This document shows, in pieces, positions 1 to 56,687 of a DNA stretch of 64,000 bases. Source of the stretch: Perca fluviatilis (Eukaryota; Chordata; Actinopteri; Perciformes; Percidae); contig NC_053118.1 of NCBI RefSeq assembly GCF_010015445.1, forward strand, positions 8,312,407 through 8,376,406, in the 5' to 3' direction. Below the pieces are notes generated by a model. The model worked only from the letters and a program-made list of their open reading frames with translations, was not told the DNA's origin and did not search any database. Position numbers and translations under genes: made by a program. Within the stretch, counting starts at the first letter, position 1. Each line of letters starts with the position of its first letter.

Positions 1-11
1 TTTCCTTCCTG

Positions 12-40
12 CACGCACACACACACACACACACACACAC
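12..40. repeat. (CA)n microsatellite at the left window edge
   Basis: CA dinucleotide repeat directly abutting the TTAA of the first foldback element. Confidence 0.9.
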
Positions 41-44
41 TTAA

Positions 45-1495
45 AGGTGCACTATGAGTTTCTGCATGGTTTCAGCGCAATTTCATTTTTTGTCTCAAAT
101 CGTAGGCATCTCTCCTTGATCCGCTATAGCTGCCTGCCCCCTGAACACACCGTGAAAAAGCCCGGTCTCGGGAGACAACACAGGGGCCGTAAACGCCAAA
201 CAAACACTAGGGGCACAGGCTGTGCACCAAAACACAACAAACCACGGTTCCAGCCAATCACCGACAAGATGGCTGGGGGAGGGGGAGGGGGTGAGGGGTT
301 AGCGACAGTAAAGCCCGAGACCCACCGAGCCGATCATCGGCCGTCAGACAGTCTGGCGAGGGTCAGTGACTCCAGACACGCCGACTTGACATGTACAATC
401 GGCGGGGCGGGCACTGCCGGCAGTCGGACTCAAATGACCATCTGATTGGTAGAGTGCTAACCCGGAAACGGGGAGCGGAATGAGCGTGACTAGAGTCTCT
501 CAAAATCGGACGAAAATCTTTTAAACTGACTGTCGCTGCCCAATGTGAGTCGAGCGCAGATGTGAGTCGCGCATGCGTCACTTTGCGACAAGTGGCCTAC
601 AAGATGCTAATGGCTTTTATGAGCTAACGCACAGTCTATGAGCTAACGTTAGCAATCTAACAATCATAGATAGCTACAACGTTTTTGAAATGACTGCTGC
701 TGCTGAGCTAACGTTAGCTATCAAACAATCATAGAAAGCTAAAAAGTTTTTGAAATGACTGCTGCTGCTGGCTACAAGTTAGCAATCAAACACAACAAAG
801 GCTGTCACTTGAATGAGGTTTTGAGCCAACGTTAGCCATCTAACAATCAGATAGCTACAACGTTTTGGAAATGATTACCATCTTCTGCTATCGTTTGTAA
901 AGAGAAACTTTTATTATTTTATGGATTTCACAAATTTCAGTAAGACACGTTATGCCGTTAACCGTTTAAATCTGAGCATGCGCGACTCACATCTGCACTC
1001 GACCCACATCGGGCAGCGACACTGACCTTTGTCGAGCTGAAACGAAGACCGATTCGGCTTAAAAAGTTTTCAGAAACGCGTTTCGGTGAACTATTTTAGT
1101 ACAATATGAGATCGTATTCTGAACGAGCCGCCGTGAATTTCCAGAGAAACCAGACCCACGTGACGCGTTCGTCCAATCAGCTGCCGGTTTTCATTTCTGG
1201 GCGACAATACAGATTAGCGCCGCCTGCTGCTATGGAGACGTATTACGTCTCGTCTCTTCGGTGTGTTCCGAGGCACTTTCTTTTGACCAACTCGGGGGAG
1301 ACTGATCAGTCCGACGTTTCTGCCGAGGGGTCGGCCTGTCTGGGCAGTCAGTTAGTCATGACCGTTATGGATACATGTGGTGGTGGTGGTTGGGGGGGGG
1401 GGAGGAGGGGGGGGCGAGCTTGCTCCGTTTTTGTTTTGAAAATGTACTCGGAACGTCAACAGAAGTGACGTTGCGCGGGAACTCCTGGTGCACCT
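45..1495. mobile_element. TTAA-flanked foldback element, 1.45 kb
   Basis: TTAA at 41-44 and 1496-1499 flank matching ends: AGGTGCACTATGAGTT on the left; the right end on the opposite strand reads AGGTGCACCAGGAGTT. A second inverted pair lies inside: GTCGCTGCCCAATGTGAGTC (532-551) against the complement of the segment around 991-1020, continuing through GCAGATGTGAGTCGCGCATG. The middle (about 645-860) is an imperfect tandem repeat built on GAGCTAACGTTAGC and ACTGCTGCTGCTG. No transposase is visible. The TTAA suggests a piggyBac- or Kolobok-mobilised non-autonomous element. Confidence 0.65.
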
Positions 1496-1499
1496 TTAA

Positions 1500-2463
1500 T
1501 CTGCCCAATGACGCACGTCACACGGGGCCACGCCCACTTCCTCAAACAGCAGAAATGTACAAGTTTTAAAAAATAAACTTTACTCTTCAACATCCTGTAT
1601 ATACAAACGCTGCACGCGTGTCGGCTACGCTGTGGTGCAGACGGACTCGAAAGAATCAGACGGAACCGACGTTCCCTAACCAGCAACGACAGCAACACAT
1701 TAAAAACGATAAAAAAAAAAAATCAAAAATCAGAATACCTCATTTGAAATATATACGGTCAGCAGTTAACATCTCCACGCGCCGCCTTGCTACAGAGGAG
1801 TGCGCGCGCGTCGACAAACCGCCAGGTTTCGTGAGGCGGTGTGTCGCCGTCCACGTTTAAAGGGTTCCACAGATACGCTGAATCGTTGGGAATCATTTAA
1901 AAAAAAACAAATTACAAAAATGTTAAATTAAAATAAAATTGTCTGAGTGCAATATGGAGTCAAAACTAAAACCTTTCCTCTTCTGAAGAGGTCAGAGAGT
2001 CCTAAAAAAAAAAAAAACGTGATCCACTTTCTAATCCAGCTGGCGGCTAACCGCGGAGAATCGGAGCTGCTGTGTCGACTGATGTGTCTCATATTTAAAG
2101 AAAAAAATAAATAAAAGATGTTCGGGAAAAATGACCACTTTGTTCCGAAGTTATTACGACTTTTGTCTCCCAAAATGTACGACTTTGTTCTCATAACGTT
2201 GACTTTCTGCTCGTAATACATCGTTGAGGTTTCCCAGCTTTACCATCGGGGTCAAAGCTTGAACTCATTCGAAGATGAAAGCAGCATTTTGTTATTAAGA
2301 GAAGTGTAAAAGATATAGCGGGTGCACTCGTGTGTGTGTGTGTGTGTAGGGGGTGGGGGGGGGGCAGCTGGACACAGTGATGGGGGTGGAGACAGACAGC
2401 GGAAGGGCGGGCGTGACAGCTCGACAGGAAGGGGTGTCCCTCGGGGACCCCGGAGGCGGAGCG
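1500..2463 (-). other. SNRK 3' untranslated region (distal end not resolved)
   Basis: Sequence downstream of the TGA at 2464. It holds a GT/AC repeat at about 2330-2347 and A/T-rich stretches. I see no canonical AATAAA on the minus strand between 2463 and 1500; a weak AGTAAA lies near 1577-1582. The transcript may continue into the inverted-repeat element further left. Confidence 0.45.
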
Positions 2464-47657
<45,194 letters not shown>

Positions 47658-47782
47658 AGCTGGGGAGGGCGACGGGGAGAGGGGAGCCCCCGCTGGAGGC
47701 AGGGGCCGCTTGGCCGAGTCTTGTGGGTCCAGCTTAGTTCGGATCATCCAAGGCTGGAGGAGAAACCCATGGCTCCAGCTTC
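47658..47782 (-). other. snrk: SNRK exon 2 5' untranslated part with an upstream ORF
   Basis: An acceptor CATTTAG ends at 47783 and the exon starts GAAGCTGGAGCC. An upstream ATG at 47770 opens an 8-codon ORF whose stop overlaps a second ATG (ATGA, 47747-47744). That second ATG is in frame with the kinase and could give a 30-residue N-terminal extension. The main start at 47657 has the better context. Confidence 0.6.
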
Positions 47783-47861
47783 CTAAATGATATCAAAACA
47801 CACACATCATTATTACTACACTAATAAGTCACAGCTGAGTCCAAATAACCATAACCCCCCC

Positions 47862-47911
<50 letters not shown>

Positions 47912-48458
47912 GAAGCATATTATATAGGCTACTGTATATACACTTGAATGTTGGGCTTGTTGTGACAGGATGCTGCTGCTGCGCTAAAGTTAGCTCGCGT
48001 ACCCTGACGTGCTGTTATAATGAACCAAGTAAACCTTCCTGAACTCTAATAAACGGCTTCCTGTAGTCGCATGCAAAGGCAGCCGGGTCTGACCACCGAC
48101 CGGTCCGTGAGGCAGCTGCATGGTAACGGGCCCGGGCTCACGTCACCAGGGGCTAGCTCGTTGTTCATTGATTGATAAACGTTAGCCTACCGGCTGACTG
48201 ACGTTACCTGCTCTGGTTCTTTAACGTTAGAAGGTTTCCCGCTGACCCACCAGACAATAACCTCCACACACGCGCGCACGCGAGCACACACAGACAGACA
48301 CAAACACACTCACTCACTCACAAACACATATACACACACACGTAGCTGCTAACACAGGTACACACAGTGCTGCTTTCACGTCACATATCACACAGCTAGC
48401 TGTAGTTAGCATGTAGCTAGCAGCTAAAGTGACTAACGTTACGGCTCGCTCAGCTCAC
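47783..48458 (-). other. SNRK intron 1
   Basis: Donor GTGAGC at 48458 and acceptor CATTTAG at 47783. Contains a CA repeat (47858-47907) and AGCTAGC/GTTAGC motifs. No other gene is seen. Confidence 0.55.
47858..47907. repeat. Poly-C and (CA)n microsatellite
   Basis: C run then about 22 CA units, inside intron 1. Confidence 0.95.
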
Positions 48459-48700
48459 CTCCCCAGCTCCGCTTCGGAGTCCGGTCTCTAACGGGGTCTC
48501 TAGAGGGGTCTCTGCCGGGTACCGTGGGGGGGCGGGGGCTTCAGGTGGTGCTCTGTACTGAAGCGTAATCGCAAACGATCAGAGAAGACGAGGAGACGAC
48601 CGCGGCACAGTGAAGGGTTCATCTGAGAGACGAGGAGGCATCATCGGTGGGGCTGTGATGATGCTGCCTTCACGTGCTGAACAAAGGGTCGACGTTTTGA
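48459..48700 (-). other. snrk: Probable non-coding exon 1 of SNRK
   Basis: A consensus donor GGGAG|GTGAGC ends at 48459. Upstream in the transcript lies a CpG-rich, GC-rich sequence without long coding potential. This fits the usual structure of an untranslated first exon followed by an intron of about 0.7 kb. The 5' limit is only a guess because no TATA box or initiator is clear. Confidence 0.5.
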
Positions 48701-48760
48701 CAACCCTCAAACTTTCGCCAGGATTACCATCGGGCTCATACATACACGTTTTCTGAAATG
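48500..48760 (-). promoter_or_regulatory. Likely CpG-type promoter region of SNRK
   Basis: GC- and CpG-rich tract (a GGGGGGGCGGGGGC run near 48526, several CGCGG/CGACG) around the proposed first exon, next to sharply AT-rich DNA beyond 48,780. TATA-less by eye. Placement is inferred from the exon 1 donor only. Confidence 0.35.
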
Positions 48761-49204
48761 ATTCCCTCTGAAGAGAAATGAATCATATAGACCGTATAAC
48801 ATTTAGAGATATCATGTATCACACATGTTTAGTAGAATACTGAAAACACATGCAAAGTAATCATTTTAACATAATATATTTCATAAGGTGGACTTCGAGA
48901 AAACGGTGTTTTTTATGTTCACTATTTTTTATTATTGTTATTATTGTTCGACTAAAGCGTGCTTTCCTGCGGGAAAAGTTGGAGCTTATGTAGTCACAGT
49001 TTTGGAGCTGAGAGTGGGGTCTTTACGAGGATCACAAAAGGCAGCATATGAGCGTTGCTAACCGCATTCAACTCTGACGTCAAACAGTCCTTTGGTGGGA
49101 AAGGTTTACTGGAACATTATTATATTTACGCGTTATTATGAAACCCACGCAATCTATATTCCTCCAAATTCTTACATATTAATACCAAATGTAATTTTTG
49201 CAAT

Positions 49205-49205
<1 letters not shown>

Positions 49206-49252
<47 letters not shown>
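49206..49252. repeat. (CA)n(TA)n microsatellite
   Basis: CA run grading into TA. Confidence 0.95.
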
Positions 49253-49674
49253 TTGTAAATATATAAATGTATTGGTTTTATTTGGTAAAATGTACTAACA
49301 TAAATGCAAAATAACAAAAGTTACCCTAATATAACTGCTTTTTAGTGAATTCAAAGAATAGGCCTATATTAAGACTGCACGGTGAACTCTTCTGCTATTG
49401 AAGTTTATTCATCCCCATTTTACGTTTTGTTTATTAACACAATTTTTATATATATTTTTTAAAGTCATATTCTTGTTTCTCTATTGAGTATGTTTCTGAA
49501 GTGTTGAATATTTGAATGTTTTTTTTTCAATAAAGGTGCTGTAAAATAAAAAAAAAAGGGTTGCTATTTACACAACAATACTTAATAAATGGTAAAATGA
49601 GTATGTAATGGCAGTGACAGTTTGGCCTTAATTTAAGGCGGTGTTTTACATCCATTCTTAAAATCCATACATGT

Positions 49675-49850
49675 TGGGGTGGCCTCTAGCTCACCCAGTA
49701 AGAATGTGTGCCCCATGTAGGCTGAGTCCTTTGCAGCGGCCTGGGGTTCAAATCCAACCTGCGGCCCTTTTGCTGCGTGTCATCCCCTCTCTTTCTCTCC
49801 CCCTTTCCTGTCTATCCACTGTCACTATTGTTGTGTTTTAGTTATATGAT
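49675..49850 (+). mobile_element. Diverged tRNA-derived SINE
   Basis: GGCCTCTAGCTCACCCAGTA (A box), GGGTTCAAATCCAACC (B box), then CTGCGGCCCTTTTGCTGCGT as in the SINE at 41.2 kb. Confidence 0.75.
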
Positions 49851-51879
49851 TTAGAAGATGTTATGTGCACTTCTGTATTTGTCTTCATTGTTGTACAGCT
49901 TTGATGTGAATATTTTGGTAAAACTTAAGACCCCAGGAAGAATAGCTGCTGCTTAATGGAGTAGCTAATGGGGATCTAAATAATAAACAAACAATAATAA
50001 ACAAACAAACTATCAAATAAAGGGAAAAAGCCCCAAAATAATAATAAAAAAATAAATAAATCCATACATGTTATTGCTGTGGTCCAACACAGTCCAGAAA
50101 CATAACAGTAAACATGAGCAACTCCCTAGTCAGCAGTGCGACGTGATGGAGTATAGCGAGGACGATGCAGTGAGACAGATGTTGTAGAGGACGCTGAGAG
50201 CAGCAGGGGAGTGCTGTGAGGGTTTCACACATGAGAGCTCTTCAACAGAATCAAAACACCAGATTACAGTCCACGGAGCAGCTCCACACTTTATAAAAAG
50301 TTTGAGACTACACTCTGGTTTCTGGCTCTGACAGAGAGCAGCTCACGTTCACCGACGCTGACTGAACTCGCCTCGGCCGTGGAATTAACACATTTGAAGT
50401 AGCCTATTTGTGTTCCCATCGCCTCGTTTCTGTGCGACGGATCCACTGCCCTGTCAGTGTTGCTTTGGGCTTCCCAATAATAACCGGCGTGTAGTGACAT
50501 CTAGTGACGGACATAACAGACATGAGTGTTGGCCTGCAGGCCTCAGAGTGTAGCCTGTATACCTTCCCTGTTGGGATGTTACTGATACTGAGAAGCCTGA
50601 GTGACCAACAGGACATCTTTCCTCACTCCTCACAGCAGCGCTCGTTCACTCTCTACGAGACATGACACGATTCTCGTTTCGTTGAACTTGGCCCTGGTTA
50701 GTTTTTCTACTGCAGTGAACATAAGCTAAAACATGTTACTCAGAAGGCTGTCGGCTAAAGTATGGTGCCAAACAACAAGGATACAGGATATGGAAAGGAA
50801 TACTGTTTTGTGAGGGAATCCAAAGAATGTTAAAAAGAAAGAACGCCCAAATATATGGAATGTTGGAATATATGGGAAAAGATGGCTAGTGTCCCAGTAG
50901 GCCAGTATAGGCCAGTATGCCCATTCATCCACAATACCTGAAGCATCTGTCAACTTTCACACATAATAGGAATGCAGCCGTAAGTAATGCCATCTGTGCT
51001 TCTCCTGTTCAAATGTCTGCTGAAACACAACAGATGTAAGCATGATACTCAGTCAGCATTGGATCGTGCTCTTTCACATCTTCAATAAATAGTAGCCTAA
51101 TAATCCAGTTGATCAAAGTGATCCATATAGCTTCAGAGAAAAGAGGCATGTGAGGCACTGACCCCGAGTGCCTGAGTCACAGAGGAAATGATCATTTACT
51201 TCATCCTATGACGAAGCATTCTCTGTGCTGAGTCATCCCTGAGCTCAGAGACTCGGAGCACTCTTGTGGCAGCCTGCTGTGGACCGCTGTATGTTGTCTC
51301 TCTCCTTCCATCTGTAGGTGTTGGGGGTCTAACCACAGGTGTGACCTGAAGCTGATGCCTTCGTTAATATTCATGCAGGCTTATGATGTCATCCTCGCCA
51401 CAGTGCTGCGTTGCTTTTCTTCTTCTGAACTCCAGGTGGGAGTGTTGCCTTGTGTTTGATGCGTCACTGTGCACGCTGCTCTCATTTTACAGTCTAGGAC
51501 TTCCAGCTTGCTTCTCTGGTGGTCATTCACAGGAGTTTGGTTGATGGAGGACATCTAAAAATATAGAAAATGCTTCATGTTGTTTTCCCTAAATGATCAG
51601 CATAGTGATCACAGTGCATTCTGGGTCTAATATATGTATTTATGTTTCAATGAGATGTATGTTTGCTTCAGGAAAAGGCCAGTGTCCCAATAATGCGCCT
51701 ACGGTATGGTATAAGTTTGATCATTGCTTATGATATTTTGTCTGTAGGCTACAGAGAGCTTCACCATTCAGCTGATAGCATGCTAGCTGACATGTCATTG
51801 TAAATGAAGAGTTCTACTTTGTCGAACTGATCTCAGTACTTCGACTGTATCAGGTAAATATGCATAGCCCATAATTATC

Positions 51880-52328
51880 AATAGCGCATAGGCTACATGT
51901 GCCAATTAAAGAGGTGAGTGTCATCGCGAGATCTGAGCGCGGGATTTCCCTCGGCGGTAGGCGGAGACTGGAGCCTACCAGCAGCCAGCAGAGTGGACGG
52001 TATCCAGCGGCAGCTGCTCCGTCTCTCTCGTTTATATACTGTCTATGGTCTCTCTGCCGGTTCGCAGCTAGACTATTAGCCCGTCCCCGGAAACAGCAGC
52101 ACCGAGAGGAGCTGCGCCGCGCCGACGGGAGGCGAGAGAGGAGCCGCGCCGAGAAGAGCCGCCGCCGCTGGTGCCCTGCCAGTCTCGGCTCTGCTCTGCT
52201 GTTGTGTCCCGCTGCATGGCTTGTGTTGCCCGCCGCTCAGCACCGTCCGTGGAGCTGCAGGAGGAGAGCTAACGCTAGCGCCGACCCAACCTGTCTGCTG
52301 CGAGGCAACGTTTCACCGAAGAGCCACG
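51880..52328 (+). other. Candidate promoter and non-coding first exon of an unidentified plus-strand gene
   Basis: A GC- and CpG-rich island with TTTATATACT at 52031, many CGCCG/GCGCC words and a good splice donor CCACG|GTAATG at 52328. The open frame through it is Arg/Ser/Ala-rich and looks like translated GC-rich leader, not protein. A long first intron would explain the absence of exons to the right. The gene cannot be named from this window. Confidence 0.4.
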
Positions 52329-52638
52329 GTAATGATGATGGGCTGTGTTTGTGTTTGTGTTTGTGTTGGGCGGGCAGACGGAGCTATATATATATATGTA
52401 TCGAGGTGACAGTCCTTTCTTCAGTTTGATAATAGCAACTGTGTTCTGTGGATCTCTGCTTTAACATGCAGTTCAGTTCTTATCCAGAAATAAAAAGAAG
52501 AGAGAGTAGAATGAGTTTGCGTGATGCAGCTGCTCCCGGTGTGTGACAGTATATGTGATGATGGGAAGGTTATAGAAGGTGAGGGTTTAAGAAAAATGAT
52601 CCTTCCTCAGTGTGACTGAGCAGGCAGGGAGCTTTATA

Positions 52639-52640
52639 AT

Positions 52641-52694
<54 letters not shown>
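52639..52694. repeat. (AC)n(AT)n microsatellite
   Basis: Long AT run immediately left of the perfect hairpin. Confidence 0.95.
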
Positions 52695-52696
<2 letters not shown>

Positions 52697-52697
<1 letters not shown>

Positions 52698-52767
52698 AAA
52701 AGTGTCTATGGTGGTATTTTCTTATACGTATATAATATATAAGAAAATACCACCATAGACACTTTTT
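52697..52767. repeat. Perfect hairpin, 30-bp stem and 11-nt loop
   Basis: AAAAAGTGTCTATGGTGGTA then TTTTCTTATA (52697-52726) is exactly mirrored at 52738-52767. Loop 52727-52737. Confidence 0.97.
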
Positions 52768-53840
52768 CATCCAGTCCCTGGAGTTTGTTGTATTCTTAAG
52801 GAAAACACCCTGAAGTGACAACTGATGTTGACCACATGTGGTTGTCGATCCCAGAATTATGATTGGCTTGTTGCAGAGCAGGGGCGGATCTACAGGGGCA
52901 AGGGGCAGCTGTTCCCCCACTGTAGGCCTTGCCCCCCAGCTGCCCCCTAACTTTGGCATTCAAAAAACCTTTGCTTGTAAAACAAACTGCCACTATGTGC
53001 ACAGGCTTCTTAAAACATTGAAACAAACAATTAATTTATATTAATTCATAATAAATAATAATTGTAGATGTAATCTTACCCCCCTGCCACTGCACATATG
53101 CTACGTCCCTGCATCAAACGTGCAGAGCGCCGTTCGCACATTCAGGCTCGCACACAGCGAGTCTGCTGCGGTGTGGGGGCCCTGCATCCCGGCAAAGACT
53201 GGAGCGACTGAGCTGCCCCCCCCCCTCCCCGAGCCTCTCAAAGTGAAGTCTGTTTCCCAGGTGAAGTTAAAACACACGTTTCATCTAAAGTTAAATTTGT
53301 AATAATTATAATGTCTGCTAAAGGCGAGTCAGTATCAACAACTGCGCGTCCATTACGTTAGCCAAAAGTCAAATCGCTCCCTCGTGGGTTGTAAGCGCAT
53401 TCTGCTGTTTGATTAGTTTGATTTCAGTAAAGAAAAGAAGAGCATAATACAGAATATTACAAACTGGCATGTTTGAATTCATAACGTTTACAGAGGGTCG
53501 CCGTTTCGGTGGCGTTACGTTACAACACACTACACAGTGCTCGCTGAGACCGATCATTTGTGTGTGATTAGTTAAGGAGTAGGCTACTATAAAATCCACT
53601 TCCTCTCACATATCACGGCAATACGGCTGCACAAATTAAACCAGGCAACATACTTTACTGTCAAACTGGGAAAACCACAAATACAACGGGATTAAGAAGG
53701 CTAGTCTAAACATAACTGATGTGTGCATGTAATAAATCTCGTCTGATGTTATGTTTTTTAGGCTACTTATTAGCTACAGGGCCATACAGTCTAATGTAAT
53801 ACAAGAATAACAAGAGCTTTTTACATCTTGACTTTTGCAG

Positions 53841-54165
53841 GCCAGAGTAGCTGGAGATATTAGCTGAAGCCTAAAAGTGGGGATATTGCCAGCCAAGAAA
53901 ATCCTGAGTAGTGCACAGGAGGAAGAGGAGGAGGGAAATGAAGAAGGAGAAGACAGTAAACTGGAGAGACCAGGCAGGTCAGAGCAGGAGAAGACCACAG
54001 AAGGAGATGCAGAAATGAGTGAAAGAGAAGAGGGAAAGGAAGAATTGACAGTGAGGGATGAAGAGGAGGCTGCAGGTTCAGAGAGAGGGACAGAGGCAGA
54101 GAGTGATCAGGAGGATGAAGATGACAGAGAGGAAGAGGAGGCTGCAGTAACCCCTGGACCATATG
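53841..54165 (+). pseudogene. Acidic N-terminal exon of a hAT-type transposon protein
   Basis: An acceptor (ACTTTTGCAG) at 53840 is followed by a stop at 53865-53867, then an open frame to a GT at 54166. It reads LPAKKILSSAQEEEEEGNEE and is extremely Glu/Asp-rich. No ATG precedes it in frame, so either it is an internal exon or the start is lost. Its place inside a delimited hAT element suggests the acidic N-terminal region of a transposase-like protein. A host gene is unlikely. Confidence 0.5.
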
Positions 54166-54299
54166 GTTGGTTTATATTCTCCTTACATATAAATTGCAGT
54201 ACAGTAACATAACATGTCCTGTGACATGATGTGTTTTCAGTTTTTGGCTATTTCCATTCTGTTGTATATGTTATAGGGTTAGATATGTAAATATTTACA

Positions 54300-54420
54300 T
54301 ATACAACAACAGTTCACTCTTCTCAAGACACTTTACAGATAGAGTAGGTCTAGACCACACTCTTTAACTTACAATGACCCAACAATTCTCCCAAGAGCAA
54401 GCATTTGGTGCAACAGAAAC
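54300..54420 (-). mobile_element. Retroelement tail, reverse relative of 21885-21995
   Basis: CAAGACACTTTACAGATAGA and GTAGGTCTAGACCACACTCT mirror the blocks near 21905-21950. It is nested in the hAT element. Confidence 0.5.
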
Positions 54421-54760
54421 ATCAGACATATCCAGGGTCTTGGTGGTCGCTGGTTACATACAGATGGATACAGATATAGAGAATTATGATTCATAATAAT
54501 GGTAATTATAGTAACAAAAAAGATAATGGAACTATGAATAGAAATAATAGTTGTAGCAGTTTAGGGCGTAGCAGTTTAGGGCATAGCAGGGCGTTGCGGG
54601 GCGTAATAGGGCATATCAGTTTATGTATGAGGGTTTCCATGTACCGTCTTCCCCTGCCACCCTACCAAGATCTCTCGCTACCCCTTTGCCCCCCCATGTA
54701 AAATTTTCTAGATCCGCCACTGTTGCAGAGTCATAATTAGCCTCTGTATCCTGTTGTTTC

Positions 54761-55060
54761 TGGGGCTGCTCCCTCTTAGTCGATTAGTCAACTAATCGGT
54801 CGTTTTGGTCTGAGTCAACTTAGATTTCTTTAGTCGATTAGTCATGTTTTATGCTTTTTTTTTCATGCTGAATGACTTATTTCCAAGAAACGTACGAGCA
54901 CACCTCTGGTAAACACAAGAATTAAAGGGGTGCTTTTGCATGACTCTTTGCGGAGAAACTCGGATTTACAGATCGGTCGATTAAATCAACTAATCGGTTA
55001 GTCGATACAATTGAATGAGTGTTAGACGACTAAGAATTTCTTCAGTCGAGCACAGCCCTA
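54761..55060. mobile_element. hAT MITE with perfect 8-bp target duplication
   Basis: GTTGTTTC at 54753-54760 and 55061-55068. Ends TGGGGCTGCTCCCTCTTAGT and TCGAGCACAGCCCTA; interior rich in TAGTCGATTAGTC. Confidence 0.93.
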
Positions 55061-56687
55061 GTTGTTTCCAGTATATATGCTGCATTCAGCGCATGGATTG
55101 GCTGCGCTGGCTCACTTTAGGAAGTAGCTGCTGTACGTAAATGTGAAATGTCGTCACATGTTAATTACATCACCATGTGCAATTTTGTGCAATTTGTCAG
55201 TTTCTTTAGTATTCCCTGCCCTCTTCGTAAGGTGTGAAAGGTCTGGTGTTGCAGACCCTGTCGTACTTAGGATCTTTTTTGGAGTAGTTCGTTCATTTAA
55301 AGCCTTTCTTTCCCAACAAAACTGAAGTGCGGACCAGTGCTGACAGATGAGTTTGGATCACCCTCTGTGAATCTTAAACGTCTGTTTTGTTTCTAAGATC
55401 ACTGGTATTCATGTCTTTCCACATCCCATAAGCGCCGAGCAGAGTTGTGTGCCACAGCGGACGTTCTCCCACTCAGTGTGGGCTCCAGAGCTTTGTTAGA
55501 AAACAGATTATGCATCATGTATAGTATATTCCACCGCAAAGGTGCACATAAACGCATCTGCAGAGAGACGTCCAAGCTGCTGTGCGTGCACCTGAAACCT
55601 TCAGTGATTCAGACCGTGCTCAGCAGGATTCCTGACCCAGTGACCCCGGTACGGGACTAAAAGAGGTGCATCTGATGACGAGCTGATCCAAGGCTGGCTC
55701 TGTCTGTTTATATGCATCAGGTGACCCCATTGTTTGATTTCCTGTTGTTTGAAATCGATTTTTAGTTCCATGTTTTCTTGTTTGGTTCTGTCTCTGGTGC
55801 GCGTGCGTGTTTTGGGCTGTTGGACGTCTGTTAGCCCTGTTTGGGACGGTCTCATCCACTGAGTGGGAGACATAGAAACACTGTGGGGAGTGGCTGTGCT
55901 CAAGTTACCCAGATGTACGTTTGCAAAATAACTCATTTATTCTTTATTGTAGATAAAAAAAAAATACAGTTTGAAAACACTGAAACTCTGATAAAACATA
56001 AATCTCACCTTTTGTATCACTTGTCAAAGTGCGAAGGGCCCAAAAAGGTCTATTAGGCGAGAGAAGAAGATGCTGCACTAGAAAACCGACTCGGACCACA
56101 GAGGGGAGCTTTATGTTTTATCTGAAGGGTTTTCCAACGGTATGTTTCCACTTTACTGGGGAAAGAATTCCAGGAGGACGACTAAGTGCTCGGTTTGGCA
56201 AACGTACGTGTGGTTGACTTCACCTCGTGGGATAAAGCGCAGCACACGGTCTCCCTGCAGCATCAGGCCTACTGTATGCAGGCTACCCTCAAGTCTAGTT
56301 CAGGCTTTTTATCAAAGAAAGTCAAACCCCATGTAACTTAACGGAATAATCTGTTGGTAATAATCCACTTGCTCCGTCTAAAGATTCAGGTTTCTTAATG
56401 ACTTTATGTTATTTATACATATATATTATATTATTTATCCTGCCCGGGGCGTCAGGAACAAGGAGAACACCACTGCCAGAGGCTTCGTCTAGATAAGAAG
56501 CTCTCTTTTCAGATTTACCCATAGAAGGTGGCAGTAATTCTCTTTGTGGTAATTCATTTGAACCTCCTCAAAGCTGACTAGCATGCTGTGCAGCCAAACT
56601 TTCTTAGTGTTGAGGAAAAACTCAGGAGCAGCACAGCTCCTTCACATACGTTCAGAAGGTTCGGGAGACTTACACAGGAGCATTTAA

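Larger units (their letters stand above)
48761..51890. other. Intergenic sequence between SNRK and the candidate plus-strand promoter
   Basis: AT-rich DNA with a CA/TA repeat (49206-49252) and one SINE (about 49675-49850). I see no convincing coding exon. Confidence 0.6.
52879..54722 (+). mobile_element. hAT element, 1.84 kb, perfect 8-bp target duplication
   Basis: TTGCAGAG at 52871-52878 and 54723-54730. Ends CAGGGGCGGATCTACAGGGG and TTTTCTAGATCCGCCACTG are inverted. Contains an acidic coding stretch (53841-54165) and a retroelement tail in reverse. Confidence 0.95.

Noticed and set aside
47658..47747. 30-residue N-terminal extension as the main SNRK start
   Set aside because: Weaker start context and lack of match to the known N-terminus; kept only as a possible isoform.
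51899..52429. 176-codon open frame in the CpG island at 52 kb
   Set aside because: Arg/Ala/Ser-rich composition, TA-repeat-derived end and no recognisable domain; better explained as untranslated leader.
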